From Anaerolineales bacterium (lineage in GTDB: Bacteria; Chloroflexota; Anaerolineae; Anaerolineales; UBA11579), in the NCBI GenBank assembly GCA_019637675.1, contig JAHBVE010000002.1:62001-126000 (forward strand): a stretch of 64,000 nt of DNA, in the 5' to 3' direction. Below, in pieces: positions 57,665 to 64,000 of this stretch (its first letter is position 1; each line of letters starts with the position of its first letter). The notes beneath the pieces were generated by a model. That model did not search any database and was not told the DNA's origin. It saw only the letters and a list, made by a program, of their open reading frames with translations. Made by a program: the position numbers and the translations under genes.

Positions 57665-58596
57665 GAACTATGAGCGACTTCAAAATCCACCCCGATACCC
57701 AGATCGCCCACGTTGAGCTGCAGGTCGCTGACCTGGCGCGCATGACCGCTTTCTACAGCGGGCTGATGGGCTTCCAGATCATTGACTCGGCGGACGGCCG
57801 CACCCGCCTCTCGGCGAACGGCCAGCTGCCCGCCCTGCTGACCCTGACCGAGCGCAAGGGTGCGCGCCTGCAGCCGCAGGCGCGCACAGGCCTGTACCAC
57901 ACCGCCTTCCGCTTCACCGGCCGCGGGCCGCTGGCGACGACGCTGCTGCGCATCGTCTCGGCCGGCTGGCCGCTGCAAGGCGCGTCAGATCACCTGGTGA
58001 GCGAGGCGATCTACCTGGGCGACCCCGAGAACAACGGCATCGAGATCTACCGTGACCGCCCGCGTGCCCAATGGCCGCGCCTCGGCGACGGCTCGCTGGA
58101 GATGGCCAACGCCCCGCTCGACCTGCACAAGCTGATCGAAGAGGCTGACCAGCAGGCGGCGCAGGACGGCATCATTGACACCGGAACGGATATTGGCCAT
58201 ATGCATCTGCAGGTGTCGAATACGGCCACGACGGCCGCCTTCTACAACAATTTGCTGGGTATGGACATCATTGTGAACTGGCCCAGCGCGATCTTTATGA
58301 GTGCGGGCGGCTACCACCACCACCTGGGCGCCAACACCTGGCACAGCCAGAACGCCCCGCGCCGCGAGGAAGATATGACCGGCCTGCGCTCCTACGCCTA
58401 CCGCATCCCTGACGAGGCGGGCTGGCTGGCCGTGCTGCAGCGCGTGCAGAACGCGCAGTACCAGCACGCCGCCATAGAGCGCGACGGCCAGCCGGGCATC
58501 GCGGTGGCGGATCAGGACGGCAACCCGGTGGAGCTGCTGGGGCCGGACACCGCCGCCGTGCGCGCCGCGCTGGCGGAGCTGCAAGTTCTTATATAG
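57658..58596 (+). CDS. Two-domain VOC-family dioxygenase (catechol 2,3-dioxygenase/CatE-like)
   Basis: A 312-residue protein of two VOC (glyoxalase-fold) modules: IAHVELQVADLARMTAFYSGLMGF and IGHMHLQVSNTATTAAFYNNLLGM, with IEIYRDRP supplying a Glu. It resembles B. subtilis CatE-type ring-cleaving dioxygenases; Fe(II) ligands H-H-E are present. The start may be the ATG at 57658 or at 57670; the -10 box at 57638-57643 gives a leader of only 8-20 nt. Regulation by the nearby ArsR-type protein is inferred. Confidence 0.85.
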   Translation: MSRTMSDFKIHPDTQIAHVELQVADLARMTAFYSGLMGFQIIDSADGRTRLSANGQLPALLTLTERKGARLQPQARTGLYHTAFRFTGRGPLATTLLRIVSAGWPLQGASDHLVSEAIYLGDPENNGIEIYRDRPRAQWPRLGDGSLEMANAPLDLHKLIEEADQQAAQDGIIDTGTDIGHMHLQVSNTATTAAFYNNLLGMDIIVNWPSAIFMSAGGYHHHLGANTWHSQNAPRREEDMTGLRSYAYRIPDEAGWLAVLQRVQNAQYQHAAIERDGQPGIAVADQDGNPVELLGPDTAAVRAALAELQVLI

Positions 58597-58610
58597 CGCA
58601 TATATCGCCC

Positions 58611-58619
58611 TGCTATAAT
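58611..58619 (+). promoter_or_regulatory. Extended -10 promoter of ssrA
   Basis: TGCTATAAT is an extended -10 element ending 12 nt before the mature tmRNA; no good -35 box is seen. Confidence 0.7.
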
Positions 58620-58631
58620 CTGGGCCTGCAT

Positions 58632-59012
58632 GGGGATGACTGGCTTCGACGATTGAGGCTGGGTCTGAACTGCGAGCCGAGAGGCGCCGACCTCGTTAAC
58701 TCAGCGCAAACCTTAAGTGCCAACCGCACTGACTACGCAGCTCTCCCGCTCGCCGCGTAATACCGGCTAGCTAAGAACTGTCCAACTCCTCGTGAGTTGC
58801 GTCTGCCCCGCCCTCTCCTCGGCTGGGTGGGAACAGGCGAGACAATGCCGGGGTGCTGTGCACGAAGCCGTGACGTGCGCTTAAGACAAAGCGGATGGCT
58901 GCGGGGACCCCCTTGTCTGTTGTGGGTCCCGCCGCGACAAAACAACCGACTACGCTCGTAGACGTTCAGAACTCTAATCTTTCGGACGCGGGTTCGATTC
59001 CCGCCATCTCCA
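58632..59012 (+). ncRNA. ssrA: tmRNA (ssrA)
   Basis: A one-piece tmRNA. The tRNA-like ends GGGGATG (58632-58638) and CATCTCC (59005-59011) pair, with GACTGGCTTCGAC and GGTTCGATTCCCG as the D- and T-arm regions. The tag frame runs 58719-58760: ANRTDYAALPLAA then TAA, ending in the degradation signal LAA. CCA is not encoded. tmRNA frees stalled ribosomes and tags their products for proteolysis. Confidence 0.97.
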
Positions 59013-59020
59013 CTCCTCAA

Positions 59021-59060
59021 TGAGACGAGCGCACCTCAGATCTGTGGTGCGCTCGTCTCA
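59021..59060 (+). terminator. Perfect 15-bp hairpin after tmRNA
   Basis: Arms TGAGACGAGCGCACC and GGTGCGCTCGTCTCA around 10 nt. It lacks a clear T-run, but its position 8 bp after the tmRNA suggests termination or 3'-end protection. A TATAAT (59063-59068) for the next gene follows directly. Confidence 0.7.
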
Positions 59061-59101
59061 TATATAATGCAGCGCAAGGGAAGATACCCCGAGGAGATGA
59101 G

Positions 59102-59986
59102 ATGAAACCCCAACTTGCATCACTTATCATCATTGCCGCATTGCTGCTGGCCGGCTGCGCCCCCAGCAGCGGTACAGACGACGCCGTCGTTGCTACGCTG
59201 GTGGCAGCTGCGCTGCAGACCAGCGAGGCCGCCAACCCGCCGGTGCTTGAAACCGCGGGGCCGCAGTTGGGCTATGTAGAAGGCTCGACCTGCTACCCCT
59301 CGTCGTTCATCCCAGAGATGACGGTGTTCCTGCAAAAAGCCGGCGCCCCCGAGCCGGTGCAGGTGCCGATCGCCCTCAACCAGATGTCGTTCTCGGCTGA
59401 GCTGGAGCCCGGCAGCTACACGGCTTACGCCTGGCTGCCCGATTTCAGCTTCGGCGGCAGCTACTCGCACGCAGTGGCGTGCGGGCTCAGCGTGGATTGC
59501 ACTGACCACTCGCTGGTCAGCTTTGATGTGGTGGCCGGCGAGCTGACCGAAGGCATCGCCGTGTGCGATTGGTACGGCCAGCCGGGTGATGTGCCCTACC
59601 CGCCCGGCACAGAGCCGCCCGCCCAGGAGTCGAACGACCCGGGCAGCATCTCCGGCAGCCTGAGCTACCCGAGCAGCTTCATCCCCGGGCAGACCATCGT
59701 GGCCTGGAGCCTGGCCAACCCGGGCAACTATTACTACGTGACCACCAGCGACGGCACCAGCTTCTACCAGATCAGCAACCTGCCGCCGGGTGATTACCAG
59801 GTGGTGGCTTACACCAACGGCATGGCGGGCGGCTACAGCCAGTTCGTGCCGTGCGGGCTGAGCGTGAACTGCAGCGACCACAGCCTGATCGTGGTGACGG
59901 TGACCAGCGGCCAGGAGACCGGCGGCGTGAACCCGCAGGACTGGTACGCGCCTGACGGCGCCTTCCCGGCCAACCCGGTGCCCTAA
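59102..59986 (+). CDS. Lipoprotein with two tandem beta-domains
   Basis: A 294-residue lipoprotein with lipobox LAGC (residues 15-18). Two homologous units, each starting YPSSFIP and containing CGLSVxCxDHSL and a final D-W-Y, occupy about residues 60-165 and 180-285. Each holds two Cys in CGLSVDC/CGLSVNC, so a disulfide per unit is likely (VKOR is encoded in the window). A GAGGAG ribosome site precedes the ATG. Function unknown. Confidence 0.8.
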   Translation: MKPQLASLIIIAALLLAGCAPSSGTDDAVVATLVAAALQTSEAANPPVLETAGPQLGYVEGSTCYPSSFIPEMTVFLQKAGAPEPVQVPIALNQMSFSAELEPGSYTAYAWLPDFSFGGSYSHAVACGLSVDCTDHSLVSFDVVAGELTEGIAVCDWYGQPGDVPYPPGTEPPAQESNDPGSISGSLSYPSSFIPGQTIVAWSLANPGNYYYVTTSDGTSFYQISNLPPGDYQVVAYTNGMAGGYSQFVPCGLSVNCSDHSLIVVTVTSGQETGGVNPQDWYAPDGAFPANPVP

Positions 59987-60008
59987 CCCACAACGAACGC
60001 GACGAAAC

Positions 60009-60040
60009 AAAAAAAGCCTGCGCAGTGCGCAGGCTTTTTT
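60009..60040 (+). terminator. Rho-independent terminator
   Basis: Arms AAAAAAGCCTGCGC and GCGCAGGCTTTTTT around AGT. It ends the two-domain lipoprotein gene. Confidence 0.93.
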
Positions 60041-60072
60041 GTTGTGCGCGAAACGCGAGTATCATCCCCTGC

Positions 60073-60486
60073 GTGAAGGCAAATCGATTTCAGAATCCGG
60101 AGGTCGCGGCGATCTTTGCGGACTACCCAGCCGGCATCCGCAAGAAGCTGCTGGAGCTGCGTCAGCTCATCTTCGAGACCGCGAGGAACACAGAAGGCGT
60201 GGGCGCGATCGAAGAAACGATACGCTGGGGGCAGCCAAGCTACATCACTGCGGAGAGCGGCAGCGGCACCACGATCCGCCTGGACAAGGTCAAGAACAAG
60301 CCCGGGCAATTGGCGGTGTATGTGCATTGCCAAACCTCGCTGATCGATGATTTCCGCAGGAAGCACGGCAAGACGTTGAACTTCGAGACCAATCGAGCCA
60401 TCCACTTTTCCGAAGGTGAGATCCTGCCAATAACAAAGCTGCGCGAGTTCATCGAGTCCGCATTGACCTATCATTTGCGGAAATAG
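60073..60486 (+). CDS. DUF1801 protein
   Basis: A 137-residue protein with FADYPAGIRKKLLELRQLIFETA, IEETIRWGQPSYIT and VHCQTSLIDDF, the DUF1801 pattern; related in fold to the protein at 43949-44341. The GTG at 60073 is chosen: a TATCAT ends 8 nt upstream, and a longer frame would run through the terminator. The mRNA is probably leaderless. Function unknown. Confidence 0.85.
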   Translation: MKANRFQNPEVAAIFADYPAGIRKKLLELRQLIFETARNTEGVGAIEETIRWGQPSYITAESGSGTTIRLDKVKNKPGQLAVYVHCQTSLIDDFRRKHGKTLNFETNRAIHFSEGEILPITKLREFIESALTYHLRK

Positions 60487-60499
60487 TATGCAGCAGCAT

Positions 60500-60528
60500 T
60501 TGACAATTTAGACCCTTGGGCGTATGCT
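60500..60528 (+). promoter_or_regulatory. Promoter of the leader transcript
   Basis: TTGACA (60500-60505) and TATGCT (60523-60528) with a 17-bp spacer. The start near 60535 is about 8 nt before the AAAGGAGG ribosome site. Confidence 0.8.
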
Positions 60529-60560
60529 TTGCAAATCTTACGAAAGGAGGTAGCAGCAAC

Positions 60561-60617
60561 ATGATGTACTTCAACGCCGTATCGTTTCGCTGTTTACCTC
60601 CTGAGGCTGGGCTATAA
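60561..60617 (+). CDS. 18-residue leader peptide
   Basis: Two ATGs, then MMYFNAVSFRCLPPEAGL and TAA. A strong ribosome site AAAGGAGG (60543-60550) lies 10 nt upstream of the first ATG. The last third of the peptide contains Pro-Pro, a slow step for ribosomes. Its 3' codons overlap the sequence that pairs with the ribosome site. Position and structure fit a leader peptide for attenuation of the ABC transporter operon. Confidence 0.6.
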   Translation: MMYFNAVSFRCLPPEAGL

Positions 60618-60676
60618 GCCCATAGCATAGGCTTGATCGCCGCTAGCTACCGCAGGAGTGTTCCTGCGGTTTTTTG
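60589..60676 (+). promoter_or_regulatory. Attenuator of the ABC transporter operon
   Basis: AGGAGGTA (60545-60552) with CAGC (60554-60557) can pair with TACCTCCT (60595-60602) and GCTG (60589-60592). GGTAGC (60549-60554) could instead pair with GCTACC (60646-60651), which overlaps the left arm of the terminator ACCGCAGGA/TCCTGCGGT (60649-60670) followed by T6. The two pairings exclude each other, as expected for a ribosome-controlled switch. Confidence 0.55.
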
Positions 60677-60695
60677 TTGCCCTTACGAAGTATGC

Positions 60696-60724
60696 TTGAT
60701 AAGTAAGAAAAATTAATATAGAAT
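60696..60724 (+). promoter_or_regulatory. Second promoter of the ABC transporter operon
   Basis: TTGATA (60696-60701) and TAGAAT (60719-60724) with a 17-bp spacer, downstream of the attenuator terminator in an AT-rich 150-bp gap. It could give basal expression independent of the leader. The gap also holds ATGATA...TATCAT-type inverted repeats near 60740-60760. Confidence 0.55.
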
Positions 60725-60825
60725 TTGAGAATATGAAGGATGATATGTGTTATTATCATAGAACGACACTAGAACATTTCGCCTTTTCTGCAATCAATAT
60801 ACGGTTTTTTGGCCTGGAGGCTTAA

Positions 60826-61821
60826 GTGAGCACCAATAGCATCACTGTAAAGGATCTACGCAAGACCTACAAAGTGCCTGAGCGCGAGGCTGGCCTGAAG
60901 GCGGCCATCAAGAGCCTAGTGGCACGCAAGACCAAAGACGTGCACGCGGTGGACGGCATCAGCTTCCAGATCGAGCCGGGCGAGATCGTGGGCTTCCTCG
61001 GCCCCAACGGCGCGGGCAAGACCACAACGCTGAAAATGCTGTCTGGCCTGCTGTACCCCACCAGCGGTGAGCTGAGCGTGGCCGGCCATGTGCCCCAGAA
61101 GCGCGAGCGCGAGTTCCTGCAGCAGATCACGCTGGTGATGGGCCAGCGCAGCCAGCTCAACTGGGACATCCCGGCCATCGACTCGTATGATCTGTACCGC
61201 GCCATCTACGGCATCCCGCAGGAGCAGTTCATTGCCGACCGCGACAAGATGATCGAGGTCATGCAGCTCAAGGATCTGGTCAAGAAGCCGGTGCGCAACC
61301 TCTCACTGGGCGAGCGCATGAAGGCTGAGATGGTGGGCGCCCTGCTGCACCAACCCGGCGTGCTGTTCCTCGACGAGCCGACCATCGGCCTGGACGTGAC
61401 GATGCAACGCCGCATCCGCGCCTTCATCCAGGAGTACAACCAGCGCTACAACGCCACGGTGCTGCTGACCAGCCACTACATGGCTGATGTGCAGGCGCTG
61501 TGCAAGCGCGTGATCGTGATCCATCACGGCAAGCTGCTGTTCGATGGCGATCTGACCCAGCTGGTCGAGCGCTTCTCGGCGCAGAAGACCCTGGTGCTGA
61601 CGATGAGCGACATGAACGGCAAGACGCCGGACATGGCGCAGTACGGCACCGTGGTGACGCAGGAGCCGAACCGGGTGGTGCTGCGGGTGGCCAAGAGCGA
61701 CGCGCCGCAAGTGACGGCCCGCCTGCTGGCGGACCTGCCTGTAACTGACCTGACGGTGGATGACCCGCCGATCGAAGAAGTGATCGAGAGCGTGTTCGAC
61801 GCTCCCGAGACCAGCGAGTAA
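60826..61821 (+). CDS. ABC transporter ATP-binding protein
   Basis: A 331-residue ATPase: Walker A GPNGAGKTT (about residues 64-72), signature LSLGERMKAEM (LSGGQ-type), Walker B VLFLDEPTIGLD, and a switch His (TSHYMADV). The C-terminal extension DMNGKTPDMAQYGTVV belongs to the group that works with ABC-2 (DUF990) permeases for drug, viologen or lipid export. GTG start with TGGAGG upstream. First gene of the operon with three permease genes. Confidence 0.94.
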   Translation: MSTNSITVKDLRKTYKVPEREAGLKAAIKSLVARKTKDVHAVDGISFQIEPGEIVGFLGPNGAGKTTTLKMLSGLLYPTSGELSVAGHVPQKREREFLQQITLVMGQRSQLNWDIPAIDSYDLYRAIYGIPQEQFIADRDKMIEVMQLKDLVKKPVRNLSLGERMKAEMVGALLHQPGVLFLDEPTIGLDVTMQRRIRAFIQEYNQRYNATVLLTSHYMADVQALCKRVIVIHHGKLLFDGDLTQLVERFSAQKTLVLTMSDMNGKTPDMAQYGTVVTQEPNRVVLRVAKSDAPQVTARLLADLPVTDLTVDDPPIEEVIESVFDAPETSE

Positions 61822-61824
61822 CCC

Positions 61825-62658
61825 ATGCCGCGCGTGCAAGGCTTTGCACAACGTGTGAAGACCAACCTGCAGGTTTATGCAGTCGGGGGGCGCATCGCCA
61901 TCCTCGAACGGCTGCAGTACCCGCTCGCCAGTTTGATGTTCATGGTCAATGTGCTGATCGAGCCGATCATCTACCTGGTGGTGTGGAGTTCGGCCACGGT
62001 TGCCCAGGGCGGCGCGGTTGGCGGCTACACCGCAGGTCAGTTCGCCGGCTACTACATCATCTGGACCTTTGTGCGCCAGTTCAACCTGGCGGTAGGCCCA
62101 GACAACTTCAACTGGCGCATCAAGAACGGGACCCTGGCCGGCGAGTTGCTGCGCCCCGTCCACCCCATTGATATTGACCTGGCCTGGAACCTGGGCTTCA
62201 AGGTCATGCAGGTGGTGTACTGGATCCCCATCGGAGTGATCCTGTGGCTGATGTTCAAGCCTGAGGTCAACCCACAGGCCTGGCAGCTGCTCGCCTTCCC
62301 GATCGTGCTGTTGCTGGCGGCGTATGTGCGCTTCTTTGTAATGTGGCTGGTTGGCTTGATGTGCTTCTGGACGGAACGGATCGACTCGCTGATCGAGCTG
62401 TACTTCGCCGCCGAGCTGCTGTTCTCCGGGCGTTTGGTACCGCTGGAGATCATGCCTGCCTGGGCGCAAAACGTGGCGGGGTACCTGCCCTTCCAGTGGA
62501 CCTTTTACTTCCCGATCGAGCTGCTGCTGGGCCGGGTGACGATCAACGAATTTGGAATTGGCGTCTTTGCCCAAGTGGCGTGGATCCTGGCGGCCTATGT
62601 TGGCATCCGGCTGATCTGGGTCAGAGCGGTAAGGCGCTTTACTGCAGTAGGAGCTTAA
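61825..62658 (+). CDS. ABC-2 type permease (DUF990/ABC2_membrane_6), paralogue 1
   Basis: A 277-residue permease with about six membrane segments. RIAILERLQYPLASLMFMVNVLIEPIIYLVVWSS and the amphipathic connection GRLVPLEIMP are typical of the ABC2_membrane_6 family. It starts 3 bp after the ATPase stop and is about two-thirds identical to the next gene's product, so a recent tandem duplication is likely. Confidence 0.92.
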   Translation: MPRVQGFAQRVKTNLQVYAVGGRIAILERLQYPLASLMFMVNVLIEPIIYLVVWSSATVAQGGAVGGYTAGQFAGYYIIWTFVRQFNLAVGPDNFNWRIKNGTLAGELLRPVHPIDIDLAWNLGFKVMQVVYWIPIGVILWLMFKPEVNPQAWQLLAFPIVLLLAAYVRFFVMWLVGLMCFWTERIDSLIELYFAAELLFSGRLVPLEIMPAWAQNVAGYLPFQWTFYFPIELLLGRVTINEFGIGVFAQVAWILAAYVGIRLIWVRAVRRFTAVGA

Positions 62659-62661
62659 GGA

Positions 62662-63513
62662 ATGAGTGAACTAGCAACACCAATAAAACCTGAGCCGCGG
62701 CGTTTTGGGCTGCGCAATATGCTGACCATGTATGCGGTGGCGGCGCGCCAGGCGATCATCGAGCAGTTGCAATACCCGGCCGCCAATATGATGTTCATGG
62801 TGCACATTCTGATCGAGCCGGTGATCTACCTGGTGGTATGGAGCTCGGTGGCCACTTCGCAAGGCGGCGCCATCGGCGGGTACACCGCGGCCGAGTTCGC
62901 CGGCTACTACATCATCTGGACCCTGGTGCGCCAGTTCAACCTGGCGATCGGCCCGCAGGGCTTCCACTGGCGCATCAAAGAAGGCCGCCTGGCGGCCGAG
63001 CTGCTGCGCCCGGTGCACCCCCTGCTGCCTGACCTGGGCTACTACCTGGGCTACAAGGTCCCGCAGACCATCTACTGGTTGCCGATGGGCATTTTGCTGT
63101 GGCTGCTGTTCAAGCCGGAGATCAACCCGGTGGCCTGGCAGATCGCCGCATTCCCGGTAGTGCTGATGCTGGCCTTCTTTGTCCGCTTCTTTTTCATGTG
63201 GTTGCTGGGCCTGGTGTGCTTCTGGACCGAGCGTGTGGATGCGCTGTTCGAGCTGTACTTTGCGGCCGAACTGCTGTTCTCCGGCCGCCTGGTGCCGCTG
63301 GAGGTGATGCCAACCTGGGCCCAGAACGTGGCCAACTTCCTGCCCTTCCAGTGGACCTTCTACTTTCCCATCGAGGTGTTGCTAGGGCGCGTGGACCTGC
63401 CCGAATTCTGGCCCGGCGTGCTGGCCCAGCTGGCCTGGATCGCAGGCGGCTACACGCTGGTGCGCATGATATGGAAACTGGCCGTGAAGCGCTTCACGGC
63501 GGTTGGGAGCTAA
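62662..63513 (+). CDS. ABC-2 type permease, paralogue 2
   Basis: A 283-residue permease closely matching the previous one (for example FMVHILIEPVIYLVVWSS and GRLVPLEVMPTWAQNV) with a longer N-terminus. It starts 3 bp after paralogue 1. The two probably form a heterodimer or, with the third permease, a larger assembly. Confidence 0.92.
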   Translation: MSELATPIKPEPRRFGLRNMLTMYAVAARQAIIEQLQYPAANMMFMVHILIEPVIYLVVWSSVATSQGGAIGGYTAAEFAGYYIIWTLVRQFNLAIGPQGFHWRIKEGRLAAELLRPVHPLLPDLGYYLGYKVPQTIYWLPMGILLWLLFKPEINPVAWQIAAFPVVLMLAFFVRFFFMWLLGLVCFWTERVDALFELYFAAELLFSGRLVPLEVMPTWAQNVANFLPFQWTFYFPIEVLLGRVDLPEFWPGVLAQLAWIAGGYTLVRMIWKLAVKRFTAVGS

Positions 63514-63514
63514 G

Positions 63515-64000
63515 ATGCTTAAACCTATAAAACTGTTTGGCTTGTTCGCACGCATCAGCATCTTGAATGAAGTGCAGTATCGCGCCAACTTCTTTTTGCA
63601 GGTTCTGCAATCCAGCCTGTCGCTGGGCACTGGCCTGATCGTTCTCAGCGTGGTCTACAGCTACACAGACAACCTGGGCGGCTGGTCACAAGCGGAGCTG
63701 CTGGCAGTGTACGGCGTGTTCGTACTGATGAGCGGCCTGATCGGCAGCCTGGTGCTGCCCAACATGTGGGCCTTCATGGAGGATGTACGCGAGGGCCGCC
63801 TGGACTTCACGCTCACCAAACCAGAAGACGCCCAGGTGCTGATCAGCGTGCGGGTGGTGGCGATCTGGCGTCTGGTGGATGTGGTGCTTGGGCTGATCGT
63901 GCTGGGCGTGGCAATCACGCGCATGGGGCTGGAAGCCAGTTGGTGGCTGGCGTTCGCCTTTGCCGCCACCCTCATCATGGGCATGGTCCTGCTCTACTGC
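63515..64000 (+). CDS. ABC-2 type permease, third subunit (partial)
   Basis: The first 162 residues of a further permease that runs beyond the window end. It begins MLKPIKLFGLFARISILNE and continues with FMEDVREGRLDFTLTKPED, the usual ABC2_membrane_6 loop. It is more distant from the two preceding paralogues, corresponding to the partner subunit seen in DUF990 systems. It starts 1 bp after the preceding stop. Confidence 0.9.
   Translation, partial: MLKPIKLFGLFARISILNEVQYRANFFLQVLQSSLSLGTGLIVLSVVYSYTDNLGGWSQAELLAVYGVFVLMSGLIGSLVLPNMWAFMEDVREGRLDFTLTKPEDAQVLISVRVVAIWRLVDVVLGLIVLGVAITRMGLEASWWLAFAFAATLIMGMVLLYC

Noticed and set aside
60518..60533. A possible sigma-54 promoter (GG-N10-GC, ending TTTGCA) before the leader peptide
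   Set aside because: It would start transcription at about 60544, inside the ribosome site, and it lacks the T before GG and the A-C after GGC. The sigma-70 boxes at 60500-60528 fit better.
1..64000. CRISPR arrays, prophage, insertion sequences, toxin-antitoxin or restriction systems
   Set aside because: No regularly spaced repeats, transposase, integrase, Cas, nuclease-methylase or toxin-like pairs could be recognised on either strand.

Overview
The window is GC-rich chromosomal DNA, densely packed and free of phage, transposase, CRISPR or plasmid genes. The gene set fits a heterotroph of the phylum Chloroflexota, probably class Anaerolineae: stand-alone VKOR, TrmFO, a long Rel protein, many Thr/Pro-rich lipoproteins with an NBR1-type Ig domain, ABC-2 permeases of the DUF990 type, myo-inositol-phosphate synthase, and a tmRNA tag ending LAA. 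The phylum is inferred from gene content; no rRNA or other phylogenetic marker settles it.

Region 1-6.2 kb (minus strand): M28 peptidase, TrmFO, a cupin, then aminotransferase-HflX-FAD oxidase in one tight run. Region 6.3-13.3 kb (plus strand) is a sigma-54 regulatory operon: rpoN with an extra zinc ribbon, an NtrB-like PAS/GAF kinase, an NtrC-type activator with no DNA-binding domain, and a membrane GAF kinase. It is preceded by overlapping sigma-54 and sigma-70 promoter motifs. Region 13.2-26.7 kb (mostly minus): fused 2-oxoacid dehydrogenase E1 with a hairpin-led 5' UTR, YaaA, a YcaQ-type glycosylase, tRNA-CAU, lipoproteins, VKOR, MoeA and Rel. Repeats fill 26.7-27.3 kb.

Region 27.3-32.3 kb (plus): FabG, Asp23, NusB, TatB, TatC, a lipoprotein, then small membrane/YtxH proteins. 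Region 32.4-39.5 kb: repeats, bifunctional NAD(P)H-hydrate repair enzyme, tRNA-Leu(GAG), PlsX, small membrane proteins, and a DoxX pair divergent from a TetR regulator. Region 40-54.5 kb: M32 carboxypeptidase, MFS exporter, inositol-phosphate synthase, a fluoride riboswitch controlling a CLC-F antiporter, PlsY, a membrane protein with an EEP phosphatase domain, a membrane sulfatase, and an aldo/keto reductase.

Region 54.5-64 kb: ParB-like/Usp fusion with a phosphoesterase, a composite repeat block, ArsR plus a 23-residue Cys-rich peptide and a VOC dioxygenase sharing operator-like repeats, tmRNA, a lipoprotein, and finally an ABC-2 export operon preceded by a leader peptide and attenuator.

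The most notable points are the self-contained sigma-54 module, the leader-peptide attenuator, the hidden Cys-rich peptide, the fluoride switch, the EFDD-type Rel with an intact hydrolase site, and a recurring pattern of leaderless promoters (-10 hexamer 6-8 nt before the start codon).
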